From Streptomyces sp. NBC_01571 (GTDB taxonomy: Bacteria > Actinomycetota > Actinomycetes > Streptomycetales > Streptomycetaceae), in the NCBI RefSeq assembly GCF_026339875.1, contig NZ_JAPEPZ010000001.1:6200001-6264000 (forward strand): 64,000 bases of DNA, read 5' to 3'. Below are positions 24,565 to 34,230 of the stretch, piece by piece. Under the pieces are notes generated by a model, which saw nothing but the letters and a program-made list of their open reading frames with translations, was not told the DNA's origin and made no database searches. The first letter of the stretch is position 1; each line of letters begins with the position of its first letter. Position numbers and translations under genes: made by a program.

Positions 24565-27129
24565 ATGAGCAGCCTCTTTGATGACAGCTTCCTGGCGGAC
24601 CTCAGGCCTTCCGGGGCCCATGAGGAAGAGTCCCCGCCGCCGCCCGAGGACGAGGCGGCGGAGCCGCTTCCGGACGACCTGTTCGGCGGCCGCTTCGACG
24701 TGCCCCCGGACCGCGACGCGTACTACCGCGACGGCGCCCACCGGCCCGCCGTCGACCCGGCGGCCCTGCTGGACGGGCTGAACGAGAACCAGCGCGCGGC
24801 CGTGGTGCACTCCGGCTCCCCGCTGCTCATCGTGGCCGGCGCCGGCTCCGGCAAGACCCGGGTGCTCACGCACCGGATCGCGCACCTGCTGGGCGAGCGC
24901 CATGTCCACCCCGGCCAGATCCTCGCGATCACCTTCACGAACAAGGCCGCGGGCGAGATGAAGGAGCGCGTCGAGCAGCTCGTGGGCCCGCGCGCCAACG
25001 CCATGTGGGTGATGACCTTCCACAGCGCGTGCGTGCGCATCCTGCGCCGCGAGTCGAAGAGGCTCGGCTTCACATCCTCCTTCTCGATCTACGACGCCGC
25101 CGACAGCAAACGCCTGATGGCCCTGGTCTGCCGTGACCTGGACCTCGACCCGAAGCGTTTCCCGCCGAAGTCGTTCAGCGCCAAGATCTCCAACCTGAAG
25201 AACGAGCTGATCGACGAGGAGGACTTCGCCGGCCAGGCGGCGGACGGCTTCGAGAAGACCCTCGCCCAGGCCTACGCGATGTACCAGTCGCGGCTGCGCG
25301 AGGCCAACGCGCTCGACTTCGACGACCTGATCATGACGACGGTCAACCTGCTCCGCGCCTTCCCGGACGTCGCCGAGCACTACCGCCGCCGCTTCCGCCA
25401 CGTCCTGGTCGACGAGTACCAGGACACGAACCACGCGCAGTACGCCCTGGTCAGGGAGCTCGTGGGACCGGCGAGCGGCGATCGTCCCGAGGACGTGCCG
25501 CCGGCCGAGGGCGACCTCGGGCCCGCCGAGCTGTGCGTCGTGGGCGACGCCGACCAGTCGATCTACGCCTTCCGCGGTGCGACCATCCGCAACATCCTCC
25601 AGTTCGAGGAGGACTACCCGGACGCGACGACGATCCTCCTGGAGCAGAACTACCGCTCCACCCAGACGATCCTCAGCGCGGCCAACGCGGTCATCGAGCG
25701 CAACGAGTCGCGCCGCCCCAAGAACCTGTGGACCAACGCGGGCGCGGGGTCGAACATCACGGGCTACGTCGCCGACACCGAGCACGACGAGGCACAGTTC
25801 GTCGCCGACGAGATAGACCGTCTCACCGACGCGGGCGAGGCGAAGGCGGGCGACGTCGCGGTCTTCTACCGGACGAACGCCCAGTCCCGTGTCTTCGAGG
25901 AGATCTTCATCCGCGTCGGCCTGCCCTACAAGGTCGTCGGCGGTGTCCGCTTCTACGAGCGCAAGGAGGTCCGGGACGTCCTGGCCTACCTGCGGGTCCT
26001 GTCCAACCCCGAGGACTCCGTCCCGCTGCGCCGGATCCTGAACGTCCCCAAGCGAGGGATCGGCGACCGCGCCGAGGCGATGATCGACGCCCTCTCGCAG
26101 CGGGAGAGGATCAGCTTCCCGCAGGCTCTGCGCCGCGTCGACGAGGCGTACGGCATGGCGGCGCGCTCGACGAACGCCGTGAAGCGGTTCAACACGCTCA
26201 TGGAGGACCTCCGTACGATCGTCGAGTCCGGCGCGGGCCCGGCGACGGTCCTGGAGGCGGTCCTCGAGCGCACCGGCTATCTCGCCGAGCTCCAGGCCTC
26301 CACCGACCCGCAGGACGAGACCCGCATCGAGAACCTTCAGGAACTCGCGGCCGTGGCGCTGGAGTTCGAGCAGGAGTCCGGTGGGGGCGAGGACGGTGCC
26401 GGAGCGGCTGCCGGGACCGCGGCGGCCGACGAGGCTGGAGCGGCCGGCGGGGCTGGAGCGGCCGGGGCGGCCGGCGGGCTCTCCGAGTTCCTGGAGCGGG
26501 TCGCGCTCGTCGCCGACTCCGACCAGATCCCCGACGAGGACGACGGCAACGGCGTCATCACCCTGATGACCCTGCACACCGCCAAGGGCCTGGAGTTCCC
26601 GGTCGTGTTCCTCACCGGCATGGAGGACGGGGTCTTCCCGCACATGCGTGCGCTGGGGCAGGTCAAGGAGCTGGAGGAGGAGCGGCGGCTCGCGTACGTC
26701 GGCATCACGCGCGCGCGGGAGCGGCTCTATCTCACCCGCTCGTCCATGCGCAGCGCGTGGGGCCAGCCCTCGTACAACCCGCCCTCCCGCTTCTTGGAGG
26801 AGATCCCGGACACGCATCTGGAGTGGAAGCGCACGGGCGCGACGGCTCCGGTGTCCTCGGGGCCCGTCTCGGGGGTGGCGGCCTCGCTGTCGTCCTCGCG
26901 CTCGCGGTCCGCGGCGTCCGGGGCCTCCGGTTTCGCGACGCGCCGCGGGGCCTCCGAGAAGCCGGTCGTCTCGCTGGCGGTGGGCGACCGCGTCACCCAC
27001 GACCAGTTCGGGCTCGGCACGGTGGTCGGCGTGAAGGGCATGGGGGCGAACGCGGAGGCCACGGTCGACTTCGGAGAGCCCAAGCCGAAGCGGCTGCTGC
27101 TGCGGTACGCGCCGGTGGAGAAGCTCTAG
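24565..27129 (+). CDS. pcrA: UvrD/PcrA-type ATP-dependent DNA helicase
   Basis: An 854-residue superfamily 1A 3'-5' helicase for DNA repair and for clearing RecA filaments or stalled forks. Motifs in order: Q motif LNENQRAAV near 71, Walker A AGAGSGKTRVL near 92, Ia ITFTNKAAGEMK, II VDEYQDTN near 286, III GDADQSIYAFRGA, IV LEQNYRST, V TLHTAKGLEFPVVF near 672, VI LAYVGITRARERLYLTRS near 710. The C-terminal 60 residues (VGDRVTHDQFGLGTVV) form the Tudor-like RNA-polymerase-binding domain of PcrA/UvrD. An Ala/Gly repeat insert of about 35 residues lies near 612-645, before motif V. It is controlled by a DNA-damage promoter and is nearly leaderless. Confidence 0.96.
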   Translation: MSSLFDDSFLADLRPSGAHEEESPPPPEDEAAEPLPDDLFGGRFDVPPDRDAYYRDGAHRPAVDPAALLDGLNENQRAAVVHSGSPLLIVAGAGSGKTRVLTHRIAHLLGERHVHPGQILAITFTNKAAGEMKERVEQLVGPRANAMWVMTFHSACVRILRRESKRLGFTSSFSIYDAADSKRLMALVCRDLDLDPKRFPPKSFSAKISNLKNELIDEEDFAGQAADGFEKTLAQAYAMYQSRLREANALDFDDLIMTTVNLLRAFPDVAEHYRRRFRHVLVDEYQDTNHAQYALVRELVGPASGDRPEDVPPAEGDLGPAELCVVGDADQSIYAFRGATIRNILQFEEDYPDATTILLEQNYRSTQTILSAANAVIERNESRRPKNLWTNAGAGSNITGYVADTEHDEAQFVADEIDRLTDAGEAKAGDVAVFYRTNAQSRVFEEIFIRVGLPYKVVGGVRFYERKEVRDVLAYLRVLSNPEDSVPLRRILNVPKRGIGDRAEAMIDALSQRERISFPQALRRVDEAYGMAARSTNAVKRFNTLMEDLRTIVESGAGPATVLEAVLERTGYLAELQASTDPQDETRIENLQELAAVALEFEQESGGGEDGAGAAAGTAAADEAGAAGGAGAAGAAGGLSEFLERVALVADSDQIPDEDDGNGVITLMTLHTAKGLEFPVVFLTGMEDGVFPHMRALGQVKELEEERRLAYVGITRARERLYLTRSSMRSAWGQPSYNPPSRFLEEIPDTHLEWKRTGATAPVSSGPVSGVAASLSSSRSRSAASGASGFATRRGASEKPVVSLAVGDRVTHDQFGLGTVVGVKGMGANAEATVDFGEPKPKRLLLRYAPVEKL

Positions 27130-27227
27130 CCCACGGGGTTCGGGGCCGGGCGGGGGTTCTCGTCCGGTCGCGGGCCCAGGAGCTGGATCACGACGAGCGG
27201 GTCACGGCGAGTGGGTTGCGGTGGTGC

Positions 27228-28790
27228 TCACGTCGGGTCCAGGCCGTGGCTGCGCAGCCACGGCAGGGGGTCGATGGCCGAACCGCCCGCGGGCCGGACC
27301 TCGAAGTGCAGGTGCGGGCCGGTCGAGTTCCCGGAGTTCCCGGAGAACGCGATCTGGTCACCGGCCTTCACGACGGTGCCCGACGGCACCGTGTAGCTGG
27401 AGAGGTGGCAGTACCAGGTCTCCGTGCCGTCCTTCGCGGTGAGGATGGCCATGTTCCCGTACGCGCTGTTCCACTGCGTCCGTAGGGTTCCGTCCGTCGC
27501 GGCCATCACCGTCGTGCCGTACGACACGGGGAAGTCGATGCCCGTGTGCACGGACATCCAGTTGACCCCCGCCTGACCGAAGTAGGCGCTGAGTCCTTTC
27601 TGCGTGACCGGCAGGACGAACTTGGGCCGCAGCCGCTCCTTGCGGGCCGCCTCGGCCACCGCCTTCTGCCGCTCGGCGGCCTGCTGGGCCTTGAGGTCGA
27701 TGCGTTCCTGGGTCCGGCTGGCCCGGTCGGCGAAGTCGTCCGCACCCGCGGACAGGCTCTGGAGCTGGGTGTCCAGCTTGTTGTTGGCGGTGGACGGCTT
27801 CACCGCGGTCGCGTCGGACGCGCTGGCCGTCGTGTTCTTGGTGTCGTCCCCGCCCATGGTGCCCACGGAGGCGGCGGCGATACCGGCGACGCCCATCACG
27901 CAGGCCGAGGGCACGGCGACGGTGAGCAGCGCGGAACGCTTGGCCGGGGAGCGGCGACGGGAGCGGGAGGCCGGCCGGTTCGCGGCACGGGGGGCCGGAG
28001 TGACCTCTTCCATGTCGTCGAGCAGCGGCGTCTCGTGCGCGGGATCGGCGTCCTCGAAGTCGTACGCGTCCGGCAGTTGCTCGAAGGTGGCGGTGGCCTG
28101 CTGGTCGAAGGGCTCGGGATCGGCCTGCTGCTCGTACGGGTCGGCGGAGGGCTGGTGTTCGTACGGGTCCGCCGCGGCCTGGTGCTCGTAGGACTCCGCC
28201 GCGACCTGGTGTTCGTACGGGTCGGCGGCGCGGTGCTCGTGCGACTCGCCCTGCTGGGGGTGCTCGTAGGCCTCGTACGGGTCGTGTTCCCCGACGGTGT
28301 TCCACTGCGTGGCGTCGTAAGCGCCCGTCTCCTGGGTGGGGGCGCTCCACTGCTGCGTCTGGCCGGCCTGCTCGGCCTGGAGCCAGGCGGCCGCGTCCCA
28401 CTGGCCCGTGGCGTCGGGGCCCGGATGCTGCGCGGGGATGTCGGCGAGCTGCTGGTAGCCGGTCGCCCAGGCGGTGGTGTCGTAGCCGCCGGTGTCGTAC
28501 GCGGTCTGGTGCTGCGCGGCGTACGGGTCGTAGGACGGTGTCTGGTGGCCGCCGGTGTTCCACTGCGTCGCGTCGTACGAACCCGTGCCGTCGCCGCCCG
28601 ACATGTCGCCGAAGAGGGGGTCGGTCTCGAAACTCGCGGTCGCGTAGGCGCCGGTTCCGTTGTAGCCGTCGTGCATGGTGAAGTCGCCGTACTGGACTTC
28701 CTGGCCGGCGTACGACGCGTAGTGCGCCGAGGCGGCATCGGAAGCCGGAGCCGGGGGGGTCACGGTCCCCGACGGGTGACGGTCGTTCAC
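27228..28790 (-). CDS. Membrane-anchored M23 family metalloendopeptidase
   Basis: A protein of 520 residues. Residues 1-270 are a Gln/Tyr/Asp/His-rich cytoplasmic domain with repeats of DPYEHQ, SYDATQWNT and similar. A basic patch ([16 protein letters not shown]) precedes one membrane segment near 290-310. A coiled coil follows, and then the LytM/M23 domain with zinc ligands in SVHTGIDFPV (HxxxD) and GPHLHFEVR (HLH) near the C-terminus. It should cut peptidoglycan cross-bridges outside the cell. GTG at 28790 is preferred over upstream frame because of the agagaag ribosome-binding site. The repeat-rich N-terminus is unusual for the family and may bind cytoplasmic partners. Confidence 0.9.
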   Translation of the reverse strand: MNDRHPSGTVTPPAPASDAASAHYASYAGQEVQYGDFTMHDGYNGTGAYATASFETDPLFGDMSGGDGTGSYDATQWNTGGHQTPSYDPYAAQHQTAYDTGGYDTTAWATGYQQLADIPAQHPGPDATGQWDAAAWLQAEQAGQTQQWSAPTQETGAYDATQWNTVGEHDPYEAYEHPQQGESHEHRAADPYEHQVAAESYEHQAAADPYEHQPSADPYEQQADPEPFDQQATATFEQLPDAYDFEDADPAHETPLLDDMEEVTPAPRAANRPASRSRRRSPAKRSALLTVAVPSACVMGVAGIAAASVGTMGGDDTKNTTASASDATAVKPSTANNKLDTQLQSLSAGADDFADRASRTQERIDLKAQQAAERQKAVAEAARKERLRPKFVLPVTQKGLSAYFGQAGVNWMSVHTGIDFPVSYGTTVMAATDGTLRTQWNSAYGNMAILTAKDGTETWYCHLSSYTVPSGTVVKAGDQIAFSGNSGNSTGPHLHFEVRPAGGSAIDPLPWLRSHGLDPT

Positions 28791-28994
28791 CAACTTCTCT
28801 TTCGCCTCGACAACAGGGGCTGGCAGAGCAGTGCGGCGACTGTACCCGGCGGTATGCGGGCGCGACAATCTTCGGCAGGTTTCCTCCTCTCAGGAAACGG
28901 GCATTCGGCCGTCTTTCGGGGGAGTGCGGGCACGGGCTTGGCCTGGCGTTCGATGAACGTTCGAAATTGTGGCGCCTTCTGGCCCGTGTCCGAC

Positions 28995-29062
28995 TCCTGT
29001 CCGACCCTCGCCCGGGCCCTCTCCTGACGGTCGGAGAGGGCCCGGGCGAGGGTCGGACAGGA
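28995..29062 (-). terminator. Very long perfect hairpin terminator after the lipase gene
   Basis: Perfect 30-base arms (28995-29024 and 29033-29062) with an 8-base loop, starting 5 bases beyond the minus-strand stop codon at 29068. One arm contains cgaccctcgcccgggccctc. Confidence 0.9.
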
Positions 29063-29067
29063 CGGCG

Positions 29068-29943
29068 TCACGCCACGGTGAGGCCACCGGCTTCGGCCAC
29101 GGCCTCCGCGGCGGAGGTGCGGACGGCCGTCTCCTCGCTGTCGAGCGCCTGGCGTATCCCGGTGGCGACGGCGGGGTGGACCGGCAGGGCGAGATGCCCG
29201 ATACCGCTCACCTGGACGCTCTGTGCGAGCAGGTCGGGGTGGTCGATGGCGGCGGTCTCCAGCGGGTCCATCAGATGGTCGAGGTCGCTCCAGAAACTCA
29301 CGAAACGCGTGCGGCAGTCGGGCGCGGGCTCGCGCAACTCCTTGATCACTTCGGAACCCGGGCGCATCTGACGGACGATCGGGTGTGCGTTCATCAGCGG
29401 GACGACCCGGGTGCCCGAGTGCGGTGTGCCGAGCGTGACCAGCGTGCGGACCCGCAGGTCGCCGCCGAGGCGCTGCACGTAGTAGCGCGCGATCAGTCCG
29501 CCGAGGCTGTGTCCGACGATGTCCACCTGGTCGCGCCCCGTGCGCTCGCAGATGTCCTCTATGTGCCGGCCGAGCAGCTCCGCCGCGGTGCGGATGTCGT
29601 ACGTCAGCGGTGAGTAGTTGAGCGATTCGATGTGCTGCCTGCCGTGCTGCGCGAGGTTGCGGCGCAGCAGGACGAAGACCGAGCGGTTGTCGATGAAGCC
29701 GTGCAGCAGGACGACCGGGGGCTTGGTCTCGGTGGGCAGCCGGGTGGCGTCGGACGGGGCGGGCGCGGGAGAGGTGCGGCGCTCCTGGACGATGCCGGAG
29801 GGATAGAGGAGGAGGTGCCCGGCGAGGATCGCGATCTCCAGAGCCGTCGCCTTCAGCAGGGCCACCGAGAGGCCTGTCAGCCTGCCTGGCAACAGGCGCT
29901 GACGGAGCGGGAGAACGGGCGACTCTGTCCCGGTGACCTTCAT
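29068..29943 (-). CDS. Alpha/beta-hydrolase, lipase-like
   Basis: A 291-residue triacylglycerol-lipase-type hydrolase. A hydrophobic N-terminal segment (LSVALLKATALEIAILAGHLLLY is too long to be cytoplasmic; about residues 24-47) suggests membrane anchoring or export. The oxyanion region is VVLLHGFIDNRS near 76, the nucleophile serine is in VDIVGHSLGGLIARYY near 141-156, the acid is likely in SDLDHLMDP, and the His in GIGHLALPVHP near 250. Ester or lipid hydrolysis is expected; the natural substrate is unknown. ATG at 29943. It ends in a very strong terminator, so it is transcriptionally separate from the M23 gene. Confidence 0.85.
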   Translation of the reverse strand: MKVTGTESPVLPLRQRLLPGRLTGLSVALLKATALEIAILAGHLLLYPSGIVQERRTSPAPAPSDATRLPTETKPPVVLLHGFIDNRSVFVLLRRNLAQHGRQHIESLNYSPLTYDIRTAAELLGRHIEDICERTGRDQVDIVGHSLGGLIARYYVQRLGGDLRVRTLVTLGTPHSGTRVVPLMNAHPIVRQMRPGSEVIKELREPAPDCRTRFVSFWSDLDHLMDPLETAAIDHPDLLAQSVQVSGIGHLALPVHPAVATGIRQALDSEETAVRTSAAEAVAEAGGLTVA

Positions 29944-30437
29944 GGCCGACCTCCAGTCGACACGCGAAGGGACCGCTCTGTCCCCCGTGTGCCCTTGTGG
30001 AAAGCCGGGGTGGCGGAGGCCGACGGTGCGTTCGCGACGCGTGGTGCGCCGGTGGCGCGGCGGGAATCCCTGCCGTCGTGCTCCCGCCGGTGTGCCGCAC
30101 CGTCGTCGCGCCTCGTCGGCGCGGTGCCGGTGCCGCCACCTGCTGGCGGCTCTCCTTGCGCAGGCTCCGGTCGTGGCCCGCGCGACGCAGGTTCCTGCGG
30201 CGCGTGTGCCGCTGAAGCGCGGAGCGATGCGCGGCGAATGTGTCCCACCGTGTGATTTCCCCCTCGCTCTTCAGCGGGAAACTGCGGTTTGCACGGATCT
30301 GACGATAACGTTCGTTCACTTCCCCGGCCGGTGCGGTGCGGGGCGCCTGTGCCGCAGAGGTGCGTCCCGTGCGGCGAGCGGCGGAATGTTCGATACGTGT
30401 CGGTACGGGTCGTTGTGGTCCGTTCATGGAGGCAGTG
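29944..30437. other. Divergent intergenic region between lipase and icmB
   Basis: About 490 bases holding the promoters of both genes. An A+T-richer patch at 30285-30320 (gtttgcacgg, cgataacgttcg) is the most likely site of the icmB promoter. No small gene or known RNA element recognised. Confidence 0.45.
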
Positions 30438-30854
<417 letters not shown>

Positions 30855-30899
30855 CGCCTGGCCGGCGAGGGGCGGGCCGTGCGGGTTTCTGCCCTGGTC

Positions 30900-30984
30900 G
30901 CCCTTGACCGTCCCCGGGTGGGGGGTCGTTGTCCGCGGGTGGGTGGGGCCGGCCGCGCAGTTCCCCGCGCCCCTGCCGGGGCGC
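30900..30984. repeat. Dispersed G+C-rich repeat ending in a hairpin
   Basis: Contains gccgcgcagttccccgcgcc and the perfect hairpin GCGCCCC-TGCC-GGGGCGC (30967-30984). Sequence of this form is common between Streptomyces genes. It separates the convergent icmB and DUF5691 genes and may terminate both. Confidence 0.6.
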
Positions 30985-31005
30985 TGGGGGCCCCGGCCCC
31001 GGTGT

Positions 31006-32652
31006 TCATGGCATTGTCGGAGCCCGCTCGGGTTCCGGCACCGCCAGCTCCGCGGTCATCTCCGCGCGCAGCCGCAACGTGGTGACGAGGCGCTGGAAGG
31101 CCTCGGCCCAGTAGCCGCCGGCCCCCGGCGCCGCGTTCTCCGTCTCGTCGGGAATCGCCGTGAGCGCGTCGAGCCGACCGGCCTCGAGCGGATCCAGGCA
31201 CCGCTCTGCCAGCCCCATCACCCCACTGAAGCTCCATGGATAACTCCCCGCGTCGCGTGCGATGTCGAGCGCGTCGACCACCGCACGCCCCAGGGGCCCC
31301 GCCCACGGCACCGCACAGACCCCCAGCAGCTGGAACGCCTCGGACAAGCCGTGCGTGGCGATGAACCCCGCCACCCACTCGGCCCGTTCGGCCGGACCCA
31401 GCGTGGCGAGCAGCTTCGAACGCTCCGCCAGCGACACCGCCCCCGGTCCGCCGGCCTCCGGCGCGGAGGGCGCGCCGAGGAGCGCCCGGGACCACCCGGG
31501 GTCCCGCTGCCGTACCGCCGCCCGGGACCACGCGGCGTGCAGTTCGTTCCGCCAGTCGTCCGCCACGGGAAGCGCGACGATCTCCTCCGGTGTGCGTCCC
31601 CCCAGCCGCCGCGGCCATGTCCCGAGCGGCGCTGCTTCGACCAACTGGCCCAGCCACCACGACCGTTCCCCTCGTCCCGCCGGAGCTTTCGGTACAACAC
31701 CGTCCCGCTCCATGCTCGCGTCGCACTCGTGCGGCGCCTCGACGACGATCGAGGGCGTCCCCTGCGTGCGGTCGACGGCCACGCACGAACCGGCCCGTGC
31801 CGCCATCCGGGCGGCCAGCGCCGAACCGGGCAGCGCGGACAGCAGCTCCGCGGCCGTGGCCCGGACATTGCGGCTGCGGTCGGTGAGCGCCCGCTCCAGG
31901 AACGGCTCGTCGGCCGGCCCCAGCCCTGACCGCAGCGAGTCGAGGAACATCAGCCGGTCCTCGGCCCGCTCCGCCCCCCAGGTGGTGGCGAGCAGCTCGC
32001 GCGCGGTCGCCGGACGCCGGGCCCGCAACGCTGTGAGCAGCGCGACCCGCTCGGCGAACAGGCCCTCCTGCCACAGCTGTTCCGTACGCTCGGGCTCGTC
32101 GGGCCCGGGCAGCGCGGCGCCGCCCCCCGGCAAGGAACGCAAGGCGAACCGCCAGTCGGGGTTCAGCCGGGCCAGCCACAGGGCGCGCGGTCCGGCGAAG
32201 GTCAGCGCGGCCGGCCGCAGATCCGTACGGCCCCGGGCCGCGTCGAGGAGTGCGGGCAGCGCTTCCGGAGGAGCCGCGAAACCGTGCGTGTTGGCCAGCG
32301 CGAGCCACTGGGGCAGCAGTTCCACGAGGTCGGGGGCCGCGCCCCGGCGGCCACCTCCGGTGCCGGGCCGGTCGGCCAGCAGCACCGCGAGGCGGTGGGC
32401 CGCGGCGGGCGGGAGGGGGTGTCGCGGGTCCGGCGCCGCGGGCTCGGGCCGGGCGGCCGCCCGGCCCGGCCGCATCCCGGCCCGCCGCCGCAGGGTCGCC
32501 GCGGCGGCCGCGTCCAGGACGGCCACCGGCACCTCGCGCCCCGCCGCCCACGCGGGCGGTGTACGCCGCTCGGTCCCGAGCAGCGCCACGGTGACGAGCT
32601 CGTCCCAGGAGCCCTCGACGGGCGCACCCGTCGAGGCGGAGGTCGCGTTCAT
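31006..32652 (-). CDS. DUF5691 family protein
   Basis: A 548-residue, Leu/Ala-rich, largely helical protein with repeats reminiscent of HEAT-type solenoids (LTDRSRNVRATAAELLSALPG near 270-290). The N-terminus WDELVTVALLGTERR is the family landmark. It has no membrane segment or catalytic motif that I recognise. The ATG at 32652 lies 88 bases after the SWIM gene stop in the same direction, so the two are an operon, and the family is usually seen beside SWIM-domain proteins. With the divergent MoxR-DUF5682-VWA operon it forms one system; a scaffold or adaptor role is inferred. Confidence 0.8.
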   Translation of the reverse strand: MNATSASTGAPVEGSWDELVTVALLGTERRTPPAWAAGREVPVAVLDAAAAATLRRRAGMRPGRAAARPEPAAPDPRHPLPPAAAHRLAVLLADRPGTGGGRRGAAPDLVELLPQWLALANTHGFAAPPEALPALLDAARGRTDLRPAALTFAGPRALWLARLNPDWRFALRSLPGGGAALPGPDEPERTEQLWQEGLFAERVALLTALRARRPATARELLATTWGAERAEDRLMFLDSLRSGLGPADEPFLERALTDRSRNVRATAAELLSALPGSALAARMAARAGSCVAVDRTQGTPSIVVEAPHECDASMERDGVVPKAPAGRGERSWWLGQLVEAAPLGTWPRRLGGRTPEEIVALPVADDWRNELHAAWSRAAVRQRDPGWSRALLGAPSAPEAGGPGAVSLAERSKLLATLGPAERAEWVAGFIATHGLSEAFQLLGVCAVPWAGPLGRAVVDALDIARDAGSYPWSFSGVMGLAERCLDPLEAGRLDALTAIPDETENAAPGAGGYWAEAFQRLVTTLRLRAEMTAELAVPEPERAPTMP

Positions 32653-32740
32653 GAACGTCCTTTCCGTACGGAGGCACGGAGCCGGGGAAAGCGGGCGGTG
32701 CCCGGGACGGGGAAGCCGGTGGTGGACGTGGTGTCGCGGG

Positions 32741-34096
32741 TCAGCACAGCCGTACCGCCTCGCCCGCGCCCTCGGGCCAGGCCGTGAGCGGAGCGAAGCC
32801 ACGGTGACCGCACTCGCCGAAGACCGTGACGGGGGCGCCGCCGGAGAGGGCGGCCAGCCGCCACAGCCCGGGGCCGGAGAGCGCCGAGGGCGTGAGGGGG
32901 AGCGCGCAGTCACCCTCCGCGTCAGCGAGTTGCCAGGTGTCTCCGTCCGGGGTGGGTATGACCCGGGACAGCGTGACCGGGCAGGCGTCGAGCCAGGGAT
33001 CGTCCCGCAGGGCCTCGCCGTAGCGGGCCGCCGCGCGGAGTGTGCTCACTCCCGGCGGGCGGGTGCGCGTGGGTGCCGGGAGGGTGAACCGCTCGCCCAG
33101 GGACGCTCGTTGCTGCCCCGTGCCCGGGTACGCCGACACCTCCGCCTCGAAGGCCAGGCCCACCGGCAGGGTCAGCTGCGGCGCGCGGCCGGCCGCCCCG
33201 TAGGAGAGGACCCGGACCGTGCGGCCGGACTCCGCGCCGTACAGCCAGATCCTGCGGGTGGTGAGCCGGCTGTCCGCCGTGTCGTACTGGGCGAGGACCA
33301 GCCAGCGGTCCCGCAGCGGGGGGCCGCCCGCCGGGCCGGACAGACCGACCCGGGAGCGGACCGTCGCGGCCAGGCCGTCCGGCAGCGACTCCCGGCGCAG
33401 CCAGCCCTGGTCGAGGAGATGGAGCAGCGCGCACTCCTCCAGCAGCCGTACGGGCCAGCCCGGCCCGGAAGCGGGGACCGCCCCCAACTCCCGCACCCGC
33501 GCGGCCAGTCCGGGCGCCTGCGCGTCGACCATGCGGGCCGCCGTCTCCTCCCACATCCCGTACCCCGCCTGCTCGGCCGCGGCGAGGCCGCCCCGCAGCA
33601 GGTCGGCCAGCCGCCGCTCCAACTCCCCCGCCCCGGCGGTGATCCGCGCGGCCCGGCGCTCCGCCCTGCGCCGGGCCGCCTCCGGGTCAGCCGGTGACGC
33701 CGTCCCAGATGCCGCGTCCGTCGTCCGAGTCGCCGCCGCTCGCTCCCTTCTCCCCTCCGTCCATCGCTCCGCCCAGTCCGGCACGGGTCCCCGCGGCACC
33801 GTGCCCTCCTCGCCCGCCCAGAGCAGGAGCAGTCCCAGCGTGTGTTTGCACGGGACCTTCCGGCTCGGACAACTGCATGTGCACGCGGGCCCGGTGGAGT
33901 CCGCGATGTCGACGACCGTCCGATAAGGCGTGCTGCCGCTTCCTCTGCACAGTCCCCATAGCGTCCCCTCGTCAGAACTGCCTGTTTCCGACCACGGTCC
34001 GGCGGTGCCGAGCTTGCTGCCCGCTCTGCGTGACGCCACGTCAGGCGCCAGTGCCAGCACCTGATCCGCCGTCCAGCGCACCCCCTGCTGAGTCAT
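32741..34096 (-). CDS. SWIM zinc-finger protein
   Basis: A 451-residue protein. The SWIM zinc finger is CTCSCPSRKVPCKHTLGLLL near 72-91 (C-x-C...C-x-H). After a charged Arg/Ala-rich helix the rest has no family I can name. SWIM domains bind DNA or proteins. The ATG at 34096 begins MTQQGVRWT; a perfect damage-type promoter predicts a transcription start at 34097, so the message would be leaderless, which explains the lack of a ribosome-binding site. First gene of a two-gene operon with DUF5691, divergent from the MoxR operon. A similar grouping of SWIM, MoxR and VWA genes is known in Escherichia coli (the yehL-yehP-yehQ region). Confidence 0.88.
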   Translation of the reverse strand: MTQQGVRWTADQVLALAPDVASRRAGSKLGTAGPWSETGSSDEGTLWGLCRGSGSTPYRTVVDIADSTGPACTCSCPSRKVPCKHTLGLLLLWAGEEGTVPRGPVPDWAERWTEGRRERAAATRTTDAASGTASPADPEAARRRAERRAARITAGAGELERRLADLLRGGLAAAEQAGYGMWEETAARMVDAQAPGLAARVRELGAVPASGPGWPVRLLEECALLHLLDQGWLRRESLPDGLAATVRSRVGLSGPAGGPPLRDRWLVLAQYDTADSRLTTRRIWLYGAESGRTVRVLSYGAAGRAPQLTLPVGLAFEAEVSAYPGTGQQRASLGERFTLPAPTRTRPPGVSTLRAAARYGEALRDDPWLDACPVTLSRVIPTPDGDTWQLADAEGDCALPLTPSALSGPGLWRLAALSGGAPVTVFGECGHRGFAPLTAWPEGAGEAVRLC

Positions 34097-34103
34097 GTCG
34101 TCG

Positions 34104-34126
34104 AAGGTAGGTCCCACCACTGACAA
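34104..34126 (-). promoter_or_regulatory. DNA-damage promoter of the SWIM-DUF5691 operon
   Basis: Minus strand: TTGTCAGTG (34126-34118), 8 bases, TACCTT (34109-34104). It is an exact match to TTGTCRGTG-N8-TANNNT. Predicted start at 34097, adjacent to the ATG at 34096. Confidence 0.85.
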
Positions 34127-34164
34127 TCGACCTTCGCGAGCGCGTCCGTGCAGGTCAGAGCGGA

Positions 34165-34187
34165 TTGTCAGTGGTGTGGTGCACGGT
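34165..34187 (+). promoter_or_regulatory. DNA-damage promoter of the MoxR-DUF5682-VWA operon
   Basis: TTGTCAGTG (34165-34173), 8 bases, CACGGT (34182-34187). The first half is exact; the -10 matches TANNNT except for its first base. It mirrors the promoter at 34104-34126: together they form the inverted repeat ACCACTGACAATC (34116-34128) and GATTGTCAGTGGT (34163-34175), with outer arms ggtccca and tgggacc. Confidence 0.75.
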
Positions 34188-34230
34188 GGGACCAGATCCG
34201 AACCGGCCGAGCAGGAGGGGGGACCGAGCC

